A stretch of DNA of 56,872 nucleotides from an uncultured Prevotella sp. GTDB taxonomy: Bacteria > Bacteroidota > Bacteroidia > Bacteroidales > Bacteroidaceae. The notes beneath the pieces were generated by a model. That model saw only the letters and a program-made list of their open reading frames with translations, searched no databases and had not been told where the DNA came from. The stretch covers positions 1 through 56,872 of the forward strand of contig USDT01000016.1 in assembly GCA_900553465.1 (NCBI GenBank). Reading direction: 5' to 3'. Positions 35,201 to 42,865 of this stretch are shown here, piece after piece (within the stretch, counting starts at the first letter, position 1; the number at the start of each line of letters is the position of its first letter). Made by a program: the position numbers and the translations under genes.

Positions 35201-35306
35201 CGGCACAAAGATAGCACGCCTGCACGTGGGCCGCGGACTCAACAGCTACGGCAAACTCGGCAAGGGCATATACATCATCAACGGACGCAAGATGATAATC
35301 GGCTGA
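32214..35306 (+). CDS. secreted metallophosphoesterase with three Ig-like repeats, T9SS cargo
   Basis: Predicted extracellular phosphatase or nuclease of 1030 residues, of the purple-acid-phosphatase-like calcineurin fold. After the signal peptide, an FN3-like domain (about 165-255; YLQTATDNSIWISWKTD) precedes the catalytic domain. Its metal motifs are LLMGDHQ, GD at 307-308 in NVGDQVDNG, GNHD at 340-343, VNHRP and GGHHHLYHRG. Three tandem repeats of about 95 residues follow (about 674-768, 770-863, 865-958), each with (A/E)P...(D/A)WIG(I/V)Y..G..PG. A T9SS type A tail ends GIYIINGRKMIIG. The repeats may bind surface or glycan. Monocistronic, with its own promoter; repeat copy C and a strong terminator follow. 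Confidence 0.88.
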   Translation: MNRFLLSNSLMLLLAGQAMNLSADSIDKIVGDADMKIDDVKTYSVAEDADVTNYRWLPAVGCDIVEGQGTPVAKIKATFIAQDSPMMLERRFNDGTKDTLSLDMTFHRYVKSFVDHSIKPGESIEIAGKTYKDADIYYEPVTGDDGYEQVIAHRVTVDLEGAAYRSMTEPYLQTATDNSIWISWKTDFNDTPVVMFGKSEDNLTSQTEGTAQKLSDTYFWNSVKLTSLEPNTIYYYKVKSGDKESQTYRFRTMPKKGGNTPMRILLMGDHQLKKRSGYEWLMQAAARKINEKYGNLEENINMIMNVGDQVDNGTLDQYELINYWKNKQMSPYLPIMTAVGNHDTYSDPGMQRYAAHNHFEELEYQGIKSGTENYYAYQAGRILFVVLSTEHTGDAQKNWVRQVVDAAKNDDSVDFIISVNHRPIQAEQYIGDISSWVRNEIIPILSETPKHILNYGGHHHLYHRGQIAEYPLYHIINGAASYDQLWGMSSEQDYDDVQKTIDYWGYQILEFDFDKKEMKAECYAIGNKGLVVDNILIDSFHRSFGKAAPEKPELSEVDAEVELPYTFNASQYKTSTDEKLNTVQYQFSTNENFSTISLNVVRDVEDLYGSTKAPLYLPIDLNHNKDITEYTLPSQGLSNGTYYVRVRYRDENLEWSEWSDAKSFKVIGSIISEPQITINKKVYEPGSEIEISYANAPVGKNAWIGIYRKGEKPGTGAGTTTSYKWAYTQQAAGSMKFTIDDVNEYYAVLFADEGYTEITERLPFYFGPVPELSLEKDKYEEGEDIKIKFANAPGLKDDWIGIYRMGEVPGTADLSDSWDYTQQATEGEMTLAEDLPKGYYFVNYFTRGGYFEPAERIMFAVGENISSVNLDKTEFCNDENITIHYHEAPGTPKDWIGVYQDGKVPGVDDLDGFFYTYGSIDGSIEIKAGDLKPGKYFCSLYINDSWDEVSERKYFTVSDTSTSIETPQSGMSIYTEEGVLYISSDKECDVDVFCLDGTKIARLHVGRGLNSYGKLGKGIYIINGRKMIIG

Positions 35307-35370
35307 ACGGCCACGGCCCGACAGTGTCCGGACAGCGCACACGATGCCCGGCATGAGGCAAAAGAGAAAA

Positions 35371-35384
35371 TGTATAAATATACA
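35371..35384. promoter_or_regulatory. ARG-box-like palindrome
   Basis: TGTATAAATATACA, a near-perfect palindrome with the ArgR-operator-like pattern. Confidence 0.35.
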
Positions 35385-35401
35385 GAAGCGCGAACGGCTG
35401 A

Positions 35402-35415
35402 TGCATAAATATTCA
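35402..35415. promoter_or_regulatory. ARG-box-like palindrome
   Basis: TGCATAAATATTCA, 31 bp (about three helical turns) from the previous site. Confidence 0.35.
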
Positions 35416-35491
35416 TGCTCAACTCAAAATTAAGGCCATCATTCCGAGCAACAGACTTTTCGGTCGCAAATACGCGATTCTCAGAGACTTT

Positions 35492-35527
35492 ACGCAACCT
35501 GCTGCCAGTCAGCGGGTTGCGTTTTTT
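35492..35527 (+). terminator. intrinsic terminator downstream of the metallophosphoesterase gene
   Basis: ACGCAACC/GGTTGCGT with an inner GCTG/CAGC pairing, followed by six T. It lies 186 bp after the stop codon, embedded in repeat copy C. Confidence 0.8.
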
Positions 35528-35530
35528 AGT

Positions 35531-35667
35531 GCTCTGATATGTGCTCCGCAGCGTTGCGATAAAGCCCGAATGAGGCCCTGATATGGGCCATATCACACGC
35601 TGATAAAGACTATATCAGGCCATGATCTGGTGCATATCGCACCGCAAAACGGACCATATCGCAAACC
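35531..35667. repeat. about 11-bp iteron array of copy C
   Basis: CTCTGATATGTG, TTGCGATAAAGCC, GAATGAGG, CCCTGATATGGG, CCATATCACA, CGCTGATAAAG, CTATATCAGG, CATGATCTGG, GCATATCGCACC, CAAAACGG, CCATATCGCAAACC. GATAT/ATATC dominates over GTTTCA in this copy. Confidence 0.7.
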
Positions 35668-35804
35668 GCTCACGATTCTGCCGCAGAATCGCAGACGCAC
35701 GGCTGATGCAAAAAAGGCTTTCCGACAGGCGACAGGCGGAAAATCTTCGCTCTCCATTTTCTATTTTGAAAAAAATTTTTGTCAAGATTTTTTACTTTCC
35801 GAAT

Positions 35805-35818
35805 TGCATAAATATGCA
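35805..35818. promoter_or_regulatory. ARG-box-like palindrome
   Basis: TGCATAAATATGCA, near-perfect palindrome, at the end of the AT-rich block; same position relative to the block as in copy D. Confidence 0.35.
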
Positions 35819-35939
35819 GTTTTTGGGGTCAAATGGGCTTGTTCGTTTTTTACGTCTGCTCCGCAGGCAGTGCCCGAGAAAAGGCAGTAATGCGATATTC
35901 TGTCTGTCACAAAAAATGATGCTGCCGCCCGTACACGAC

Positions 35940-35968
35940 GAAAGCACCGGCCCATGCCGATGCTTTCA
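35940..35968 (-). terminator. hairpin at the 3' end of the hybrid sensor gene
   Basis: GAAAGCA/TGCTTTC with an inner GGC/GCC pairing, 40 bp past the stop on the minus strand. No T-run. Confidence 0.4.
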
Positions 35969-36007
35969 ATATCCTTTTCCGGTATGCCCGCCCGTCGCTA
36001 CGGCGCG

Positions 36008-38704
36008 TCATTTGCCGTTGGGCGTATGTCCGAAGTAGTCCTTATAGCACTTGGAGAAATAAGACGGCGAGGAGAATCCCACCTCATACGACACTTCCGA
36101 CACGGTGTGTCCGCCCGTCTTGAGCAGTTTGTCGGCACGTTTCAGTCGGGTGATGCGTATCAGCTCCACAGGCGTGCTGCCCGTCAGCGCCTTCACCTTG
36201 CGGTACATCTGCACGCGGCTCAGTCCCAGCTCGGCACTGAGCGTCTCCACGTTCAGTTCCGGATCGGCCAGATGTTCGTTCACCTTTGCACGGAACTCGT
36301 TCATGAAGTGCTTGTCCATGCTCTCGGGCTGCGCCTCGTCGGTCTCGCCCTGTGCGTATATGTTCTTCAGCTGACGACGGCTCTCTATGAGGTTGCGCAC
36401 CCTTGCGGTGAGCACCTTGCCGCTGAACGGTTTCACGATGTAGGCGTCGGCGCCGCAGTCGTAGCCGTCGGCACGCTGGGTGTCCATGGCGTTTGCCGTG
36501 AGCAGTATTACGGGTATGTGGCTCGTGGCGGTGGTGGTCTTTATGTGGCGGCACATCTCCAGTCCATCCATCTCGGGCATCATGACGTCGCACACGATGA
36601 GTCCCGGCACCTCACTCACGGCCTTGTCGAGACCTTCGCGGCCGTTGGAGGCGTAGCTCACGTTGTATCTGTCTGAAAGAAGAGTACCTATGTATTTTCT
36701 CATGTCGTCGTTGTCGTCCACCACGAGTATCTCCTCGCGCTCGCCGTCGTCGTCGGGGCTTGTCATGATGTCGGCACGGCTGTTGGGCGCGTCGGCGGTG
36801 TCTATGCTGTCGGCAGCTATGTATTCCTCGGCCAGTCTGTCGGGTTCAGGTCCGCTCTGTGCCTGATTCTCCTTAGCTGAAGGCTTTGCAGCAGGCAGAC
36901 TCACCACAAACTCTGCTCCCCTGCCCTCGCTGCTGTTCACCCTGACGGTGCCTCCGAGCAGATCGACAAACGACTTGACCAGAGCCAGACCGATGCCTGT
37001 TCCGCCCGAACCGTGCTTCACCTGATAGAAACGGTCGAACACATGCGGCAGCTTGTCGGCAGGTATGCCTATGCCGGTGTCGGCCACGGCCAGTGTGAAC
37101 GAGCCTCCTTCGCCGCCCGCCAGACTCACGTTGATGCATCCGCCCTCGGGGGTGTACTTCATGGCGTTGGACATGAGGTTGTAGCATATACGCTCCACCT
37201 TGTTGCGGTCGGTGCACACCACGAGCGTCTCCGGCATCGAGGTGTTCATGGCTATGTGCTTCTTCTGCGCCACAGGGCCGAAGTTTCCCGTCCACTCACG
37301 CAGTCCGGCGGCAAGGTCGAAGCTCGAAGCTTCTACGTTCATCTTGCCGTTCTGCACCTTGCGGAAGTCGAGTATCTCGCCCACCAGACGCAGCATCATG
37401 CTCACGTTCTTGCGTACGAGCTGCAAAAGGCGGCGCTGCTCCTCGCTTGTTTTCGGATTGGCCAGAAGCCGGTCCACAGGATCGGCTATGAGTGTGAGCG
37501 GAGTACGGAACTCATGACTCACGTTGGTGAAGAACTGCAACTTGGCGTTCACAGTCTCTTCGGCAAGCCGGCGCTTCATGATGATGGTGCGGTAGATGTA
37601 GATGAAGAACACTATGAGCAGCGCAATGATGATGGACGAGAGCAACAGGAACACCTTCTGGTGGTTGTACTGCACCAGATAGCGGTCCACCTGCTTGTGC
37701 AACACCTCGAGCCTGTCGCGCTGCTGGGCCATCTCGTCGGCCTGCATGAGCATGGCATCCACGTTGTCGGGCGTGACGATGGCGCTCTGCAGATAGTTCT
37801 CGCGCTTGTATGGCTTGCCCTCAAGAATGTTCATTGCAAGCTGCATGACGAGGTCGCCGCGTGTGGGATAAAGGTATGAGGCAAGCATTGTGCCGTCCTT
37901 CACGCGGTGCATTCCGCCGTCGGGCATGGGCAGGGCGTCCACTCCGATGTATGTCACCTTGCGTCCGGCGGCCTTGCGGCTCATCACGTCGCGCGCACCG
38001 TCCACCATACGGTCGTTCTGTGCAAACACACAGTCGAAGTCGTCGGTCTGCGACAGTATCTCGTTCATGGCCTGTTCGCCGCTCTTGCGAGTCCAGCTGC
38101 CGTGGCTCACACACACGAGTCTGATGCCCGGATAAGCCTTCAACTCGTCGGTGAAACCGCGGTGGCGCTCTATGGCCGGCGACGAATCCTTCAGTCCGGT
38201 TATCTCCACCACACGGCCCTTGCCGCCAAGTTGCGTGGCAAGATAATGGCCCATGGTGCGTCCTATGGCGTAGTTGTCGGCGCCGATGAAGGCGGTGTAT
38301 TTGTCAGAATTGGTCTTTCTGTCGAAGTATATCACCGGTATGCCGCGGTCATATGCACGGTCGATGGCCTCCGACACGGTGTTCATCTGGTTCGGCGATA
38401 CGAATAGCAGGTCTATGCCGCTGGCCACCAGGCTATCTATCTGGGCAATCTGGCGCTGGTCGTCGTCGTTGGCCGAAGCTATGCGGAGCTCTACATTGTC
38501 GAAAAGATAGGTTCCCATGCGCAACTCATCGTTCAGTTTGTCACGCCATATATCCTCGCTACACTGCGACACACCTATGACATAGCCCTTCCGTTGGGAG
38601 CAGGCGGTCATCACCAGAACAAGTATCAACATGAAAAGGCAACGGCGCATGAGGGCTGTCGTATGCATATGTCTGAGGTCAACAGATTTTATCTTCATAA
38701 ACAT
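36008..38704 (-). CDS. hybrid two-component system regulator with periplasmic sugar-binding sensor
   Basis: One-protein signalling system of 898 residues. An N-terminal signal or anchor with a lipobox-like MTAC (Cys 35) precedes a type-1 periplasmic binding domain (about 41-345; GVSQCSEDIWRDKLNDEL, FVSPNQMNTVSEAIDRAYDRGIPVIYFDRK). A membrane segment (about 351-371) follows, then HisKA with H397 in NVSHEFRTPL, an HATPase domain (DTGIGIP, GGTGIGLAL), a receiver with D706 in VCDVMMPEMDG, and an AraC-type helix-turn-helix (about 800-898). This is the architecture of the fructose-sensing regulator BT1754 of B. thetaiotaomicron, so a monosaccharide ligand is likely. It could regulate the sugar locus at 23106-31759 or the divergent GH127 genes; the sequence does not decide. 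Its promoter region is a tandem 88-bp repeat. Confidence 0.93.
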   Translation of the reverse strand: MFMKIKSVDLRHMHTTALMRRCLFMLILVLVMTACSQRKGYVIGVSQCSEDIWRDKLNDELRMGTYLFDNVELRIASANDDDQRQIAQIDSLVASGIDLLFVSPNQMNTVSEAIDRAYDRGIPVIYFDRKTNSDKYTAFIGADNYAIGRTMGHYLATQLGGKGRVVEITGLKDSSPAIERHRGFTDELKAYPGIRLVCVSHGSWTRKSGEQAMNEILSQTDDFDCVFAQNDRMVDGARDVMSRKAAGRKVTYIGVDALPMPDGGMHRVKDGTMLASYLYPTRGDLVMQLAMNILEGKPYKRENYLQSAIVTPDNVDAMLMQADEMAQQRDRLEVLHKQVDRYLVQYNHQKVFLLLSSIIIALLIVFFIYIYRTIIMKRRLAEETVNAKLQFFTNVSHEFRTPLTLIADPVDRLLANPKTSEEQRRLLQLVRKNVSMMLRLVGEILDFRKVQNGKMNVEASSFDLAAGLREWTGNFGPVAQKKHIAMNTSMPETLVVCTDRNKVERICYNLMSNAMKYTPEGGCINVSLAGGEGGSFTLAVADTGIGIPADKLPHVFDRFYQVKHGSGGTGIGLALVKSFVDLLGGTVRVNSSEGRGAEFVVSLPAAKPSAKENQAQSGPEPDRLAEEYIAADSIDTADAPNSRADIMTSPDDDGEREEILVVDDNDDMRKYIGTLLSDRYNVSYASNGREGLDKAVSEVPGLIVCDVMMPEMDGLEMCRHIKTTTATSHIPVILLTANAMDTQRADGYDCGADAYIVKPFSGKVLTARVRNLIESRRQLKNIYAQGETDEAQPESMDKHFMNEFRAKVNEHLADPELNVETLSAELGLSRVQMYRKVKALTGSTPVELIRITRLKRADKLLKTGGHTVSEVSYEVGFSSPSYFSKCYKDYFGHTPNGK

Positions 38705-38713
38705 TCTTTATTT

Positions 38714-38915
38714 GCCAAATCCTGTTTTTTACAAAAATAGTGAGAGGCGAATGCAGCGGCAGGACGGAAAAACATTGTTTTACCGGACCTGACATTGCTG
38801 AGCCGAATCCTATTTTCTACAAATATAGTGAGAGGCGAATGCAGCGACAGGACGGAAAAACGGTGTTTTACCGGACCTGACATTGCTGAGCCGAATCCTA
38901 TTTTCTACAAATATA
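38714..38915 (-). repeat. tandem 88-bp promoter-carrying repeat
   Basis: Two full units, 38732-38819 and 38820-38907, differ at about four positions. Partial units flank them on both sides. Each boundary carries a minus-strand -7 box: 38732-38739 (TATTTTTG), 38820-38827 (TATATTTG) and 38908-38915 (TATATTTG), exactly 88 bp apart, all pointing at the sensor gene. A diverged relative lies at 53664-53760. Confidence 0.85.
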
Positions 38916-38937
38916 GGAAAAAAGGAGGTATATGCAA
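38908..38937 (-). promoter_or_regulatory. distal promoter of the hybrid sensor gene
   Basis: On the minus strand, TTG (38935-38937), 19 bp, then TATATTTG (38908-38915): the best -33/-7 match of the three boxes. Transcripts would have a leader of about 200 nt running through the repeat. Confidence 0.6.
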
Positions 38938-39127
38938 CCAATACTTTTCAACTTTTTCACATTTTTGCATCATATCTCCAGCCTTACCCAACGATACAAA
39001 CGGCAAAGCGCATCAGCATCATGTAAAATTCAAAATAAAACAGATGCACAATCAGCTATTCATGAACGGCATACCCTGTTTTATGTTTTTTAACAACTGA
39101 ATACTTATATTATATTTCTGATTTCAC

Positions 39128-39135
39128 TAACTTTG
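39128..39135 (+). promoter_or_regulatory. -7 box for the galactose-binding-like/GH127 operon
   Basis: TAACTTTG fits TAnnTTTG, 113 bp before the ATG at 39249. Confidence 0.5.
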
Positions 39136-39248
39136 TTCTTTAAGATTATTAATCCGTCGTGTCATTATCACGACCGCCTCCGCACAACGGAGAAACAGAC
39201 AGCAAACACAGACCTGAAACCAAACAGAAATAACTAAAACAACCAGAA

Positions 39249-40571
39249 ATGAAAATGAAGAACAATTTACCTTTCAGAATGCTGATTCTGTCGGCATTTG
39301 CAGCCATGCAGACCATGCAGGCAGGTGCACAGGACAGAATAATCAGCACGTTCAACCCCGAGCGGCCCATATTGCCGTCGTCGCAGTACACACCGGCAGA
39401 CACCTATCAGGCCGACGTCTGGGTTTACGACACAGGCATGCGCTACGACAGCCAGTACTACAACAAAATATGGGGTGAACCCGATGCCGACTCGAACGGC
39501 AGGATGTGGTATGAGCCGGAGTACGAACTGACCGACGGCGACATAGCATGGCAGACGGCAACATCGCCTTTCAGCTCCGACGAATACTACAAAGACCAGA
39601 AGTCGTTCAGATGGATTCAGACTGAAATAATGGGCGAAATGTATATGCGCCGCAGCTTCACCATCGACAAACCGGTGGCAGGAACAGTGTTCCTGTGCGT
39701 AGGCCACGACGACGCTCCGTCCGAATGGTATATCAACGGAGTGAAGGTGTTCTCGGCCTCCGACGGATGGAACAACGACGAATATGTGATTCTGACCGAC
39801 GAGCAGAAGGCTCTCATAAAGACAGACGGATCGGAAAACATACTGGCAGTGCACGTTCACCAGAACTGGGGAGGCGCTTTCGCCGACTGCGGACTGTACG
39901 AAGCCGACATGACTGCCGCCACCGACTATCTCACAACGGTGGCTTCAGGACCGTGGGACTGCAAATATTATTTCCTCAACTACAACGAAGACATAGCCGT
40001 GGCGGAGGCCGGAGAGTGGGCTTCGCCGCAGGAGGACGAGCAGGACTGGATATCGGGCGTGGGTCCGTTCAGCAACGACGCCAACATGTTCTTTATCAAC
40101 AAGTGGGCGAGTCAGGTTCGCCCGATACTCATACGCCGCCACTTCAACCTCACGGCATCGGACATAGAGAAGATGAAGGCCGGCAAACTGGTGCTCTCGT
40201 GCAGCTATGACGAGAACCCGAAAGTTTATCTCAACGGTACTCTGATATGGAGCGCGTCGGGATGGAACGATAACAACTACGCCGAAATAACACTGACCGA
40301 CGAGCAGAAAGAACTGCTGCTCGAGGGCGACAACGTGATGGGCGTATCGCTGACTCAGGGTGGCGGAGGCGGACACATCGACTACGGACTGAGCCTCATC
40401 AGCGAATACATACCAACAGGCATCGGTTCTCTTCCGGCAGACAACGGCAGCGCATACGGCGGCAACAACAGTGTGTACAGCATAAACGGCGTATATATGG
40501 GAACATCCACCGACAATCTGAAGAAAGGAATATACATCGTGGATGGCAAAAAGAAAATCATCGGCAAATAA
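39249..40571 (+). CDS. secreted protein with two galactose-binding-like domains, T9SS-type C-terminus
   Basis: Secreted carbohydrate-binding-type protein of 440 residues with no catalytic domain visible. After a signal peptide, two related jelly-roll domains: about 85-225 (MYMRRSFTIDKPVAGTVFLCVGHDDAPSEWYINGVKVF) and about 230-385 (ILIRRHFNLTASDIEKMKAG, YDENPKVYLNGTLIW). They resemble the sugar-binding domain at the N-terminus of GH2 enzymes. A T9SS-type tail ends GIYIVDGKKKIIGK. It lies 14 bp upstream of the GH127 gene and is surely cotranscribed; it may hold the substrate for that enzyme. Confidence 0.78.
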   Translation: MKMKNNLPFRMLILSAFAAMQTMQAGAQDRIISTFNPERPILPSSQYTPADTYQADVWVYDTGMRYDSQYYNKIWGEPDADSNGRMWYEPEYELTDGDIAWQTATSPFSSDEYYKDQKSFRWIQTEIMGEMYMRRSFTIDKPVAGTVFLCVGHDDAPSEWYINGVKVFSASDGWNNDEYVILTDEQKALIKTDGSENILAVHVHQNWGGAFADCGLYEADMTAATDYLTTVASGPWDCKYYFLNYNEDIAVAEAGEWASPQEDEQDWISGVGPFSNDANMFFINKWASQVRPILIRRHFNLTASDIEKMKAGKLVLSCSYDENPKVYLNGTLIWSASGWNDNNYAEITLTDEQKELLLEGDNVMGVSLTQGGGGGHIDYGLSLISEYIPTGIGSLPADNGSAYGGNNSVYSINGVYMGTSTDNLKKGIYIVDGKKKIIGK

Positions 40572-40585
40572 AAACATCACAGACA

Positions 40586-42661
40586 ATGAACACAAAGACA
40601 TACAACAACAGAAAATGGATGGCCGCATGTGCCGCCGCACTATTTATGGCGACAGCGGCAACGGCACAGGACAAAGTGACGGTGACCGACCGGCCGCTCG
40701 TCTCAACAAGCTCCAACTATACCAACTTCAGGGCTCCGCTGCGTCAGGCTCCGCTGCTCAAACTGCCCGTTGGACAGGTGCAGCCGCGCGGATGGCTGCG
40801 CAAGTATCTTGAGCTGCAGAAGGAAGGACTCAACGGAAAGCTGAACACCGTGAGCGCATGGCTCGACAAGAACAACAACCAATGGCTGAGCGACAGCGGC
40901 GACCACGGCTGGGAGGAAGTGCCCTACTGGCTGCGCGGATACTGTAGTCTGGCCTACATACTCGACGATGAGGAGATGAAGAAGGAGGCACAGGTGTGGT
41001 TTGACGCCGTGTTCGAAAATCTGAAGAGCGACGGTTTCCTCGGTCCGCGCAACTATGAGAACGGCAATCCCGAGATATGGGCACAGATGATAATGCTCTG
41101 GGCGTTGCAGACCTACTATGAGCACAGCGGCGACCAGAAGGTGCTCGACGCCATGACCAACTACTTCAAATGGGAAATGACCGTGCCAGACGAGCAGTTC
41201 CTCAAAGGTCTGTGGCAGGAGAAACGCGGCGGCGACAACATGTGGAGCGTCATGTGGCTTTACAACCGCACGGGCGACGAGAGCATTCTGCCGCTCATCG
41301 ACAAGCTGCACCGCAACACGTCAGACTGGACCATGAAGGACGATCTGCCCAACTGGCACGGAGTAAACGTGGCACAGGGATTCCGCGAACCGGCGACATA
41401 CTATATGTATAACGACGATCCGGAAATGCTGCAGGCCACATACGACGACTTCAACACCATGCGCCAGCGCTACGGACAGGTGCCGGGTGGTATGTACGGT
41501 GCCGATGAGAATGCGCGTGACGGCTACTTCGATCCGCGCCAGGGTGCCGAGACGTGCGCCATTGTGGAGCAGATGGCAAGCGACGAGATACTGATGGGCA
41601 TCACCGGCGACCCGTTCTGGGCCGACCACTGCGAGAATGTGGCACTCAACACATTCACAGCCGCAACTATGAGCGACATGAAATCGCTGAGATACATCAC
41701 ATCGCCCAACATGGCGATAAGCGACGAGAAGCTGCACGGACCGAGCATCGACAACAACCTGAGGGGCATGCTTTCGATGAGTCCTTTCAGCAGTCGCTGC
41801 TGCCAGCACAACCATGGCATGGGATGGCCCTACTACGCCGAGCACCTCGTAATGGCAACATCGGACAACGGACTGGCCACAATGCTTTACGCAGCCAATG
41901 AGACCACGGCAAAGGTGGGTGCGGAAGGCAAGACCGTGAAACTCGTAGAAGACACCGAATATCCGTTTGAGGAGAAGGTGACTCTCACCATACAGACCGA
42001 CGGCAGCGGCGTGAACTTCCCGCTCTATCTGCGCATACCGGCATGGTCGGACAAGACAGCGGTGAGCGTGAACGGCGAGAACGTGAGCGTGGCAGGAGCA
42101 ACAGGAAAATATGTACGCATAGAACGCGAATGGCAGAACGGCGACAAGGTGGAACTGGAGATGCCTATGTCAGTCACATCGCAGGTGTGGCAGCAGAACA
42201 AGAGCAGCGTAAGTGTGAACTATGGTCCGATGACTCTGTCGCTCAAGATAAAGGAGAACTTCGAGCAACACGACAGCCGCGACCCGGATTTCGTGCAGGA
42301 TGACTCTCACTGGCAGGAAGGTGTTGATGCGTCACTCTGGCCATGTTATGTACTCAAACCGGAATCAGACTGGAACTACGCGCTGAAGGTGGACAAGTCG
42401 TTCATACCGTCTGGCATCAGCGTAACAAAGAAAGAATGGCCGGCAGACGACATGCCTTTCACAGCCGAAAGCGTGCCGTTGGAGTTCAGCGTGAAGGGTT
42501 ATCAGATTCCGTCTTGGGGATATGATTCTACAGGCATGACCGACCAGCTTCCTGTGAAATGGGCAGAGCGCAGCACAACAGAGACAGACCTCACACTAAT
42601 ACCTATGGGTGCGGCACGTCTGCGCATATCGGCCTTCCCTAAAGTGGTGAGTGCCGAGTGA
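40586..42661 (+). CDS. GH127 family glycosidase (beta-L-arabinofuranosidase-like)
   Basis: Secreted or periplasmic exo-glycosidase of 691 residues with signal peptide (RKWMAACAAALFMATAATAQ). LKLPVGQVQPRGWLRKYLELQKEG and EEVPYWLRGYCSLAYIL are typical of the DUF1680/GH127 (alpha/alpha)6 barrel. The zinc-cysteine site is visible: E322 and C324 in GAETCAIVE, and C405-C406 in SRCCQHNHGMGWPYY, equivalent to the Glu/Cys cluster of HypBA1. C-terminal beta-sandwich domains follow. The family hydrolyses beta-L-arabinofuranosides and related linkages; the substrate here is inferred only to family level. A long hairpin follows (42704-42762). Confidence 0.87.
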   Translation: MNTKTYNNRKWMAACAAALFMATAATAQDKVTVTDRPLVSTSSNYTNFRAPLRQAPLLKLPVGQVQPRGWLRKYLELQKEGLNGKLNTVSAWLDKNNNQWLSDSGDHGWEEVPYWLRGYCSLAYILDDEEMKKEAQVWFDAVFENLKSDGFLGPRNYENGNPEIWAQMIMLWALQTYYEHSGDQKVLDAMTNYFKWEMTVPDEQFLKGLWQEKRGGDNMWSVMWLYNRTGDESILPLIDKLHRNTSDWTMKDDLPNWHGVNVAQGFREPATYYMYNDDPEMLQATYDDFNTMRQRYGQVPGGMYGADENARDGYFDPRQGAETCAIVEQMASDEILMGITGDPFWADHCENVALNTFTAATMSDMKSLRYITSPNMAISDEKLHGPSIDNNLRGMLSMSPFSSRCCQHNHGMGWPYYAEHLVMATSDNGLATMLYAANETTAKVGAEGKTVKLVEDTEYPFEEKVTLTIQTDGSGVNFPLYLRIPAWSDKTAVSVNGENVSVAGATGKYVRIEREWQNGDKVELEMPMSVTSQVWQQNKSSVSVNYGPMTLSLKIKENFEQHDSRDPDFVQDDSHWQEGVDASLWPCYVLKPESDWNYALKVDKSFIPSGISVTKKEWPADDMPFTAESVPLEFSVKGYQIPSWGYDSTGMTDQLPVKWAERSTTETDLTLIPMGAARLRISAFPKVVSAE

Positions 42662-42703
42662 GGCAAAGACCGCATAAAGGAGGATGAAACATAACATCTT
42701 ATT

Positions 42704-42762
42704 ACGGCGACGGCATTGTCGGACAGCATCAGAAGCACAGTTCCGGCACATGCCGCCGCCGT
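42704..42762 (+). terminator. 3' hairpin after GH127
   Basis: ACGGCGACGGCAT pairs with ATGCCGCCGCCGT (12 of 13), and a second ACGCCGT/ACGGCGT stem follows (about 42771-42800). No T-run. Confidence 0.5.
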
Positions 42763-42865
42763 TTGCATAAAACGCCGTCCGGCATACAATAATACGGCGT
42801 GGATACCGTTAAACCATTATAGTCACATGGCGTCAAACTGAATATAAACCATCAAACCACGGCTT

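Larger units (their letters stand above)
35450..35825 (-). repeat. composite convergent-junction repeat, copy C
   Basis: Opposite orientation to copies A and B. Left to right: a hairpin remnant (TCGCAAATACGCGA, one arm preserved, the other degraded), iterons, and the AT-rich block CTATTTTGAAAAAAATTTTTGTCAAGATTTTTTAC. Read on the minus strand the hairpin remnant encodes RVFATEKSVARN, collinear with the peptide in the other copies. Confidence 0.65.
35307..36007. other. convergent intergenic region holding composite repeat copy C
   Basis: A 701-bp gap between the converging metallophosphoesterase and hybrid sensor genes. It holds two ARG-box-like palindromes (35371-35384, 35402-35415), a degraded hairpin module, a strong terminator (35492-35527), the iteron array (35531-35667), an AT-rich block with a third palindrome (35760-35825), and a hairpin at the sensor gene's 3' end. 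Confidence 0.7.
38705..39248. other. divergent region with tandem promoter repeats
   Basis: A 544-bp gap between the hybrid sensor gene (-) and the galactose-binding-like gene (+). The sensor side is filled by the 88-bp tandem repeat (38714-38915); the other side is AT-rich and has the -7 box at 39128-39135. Confidence 0.65.

Noticed and set aside
38714..38915. CRISPR array or insertion-sequence remnant
   Set aside because: The 88-bp units are contiguous with no spacers, no inverted ends and no transposase frame; the boundaries fall on promoter boxes.
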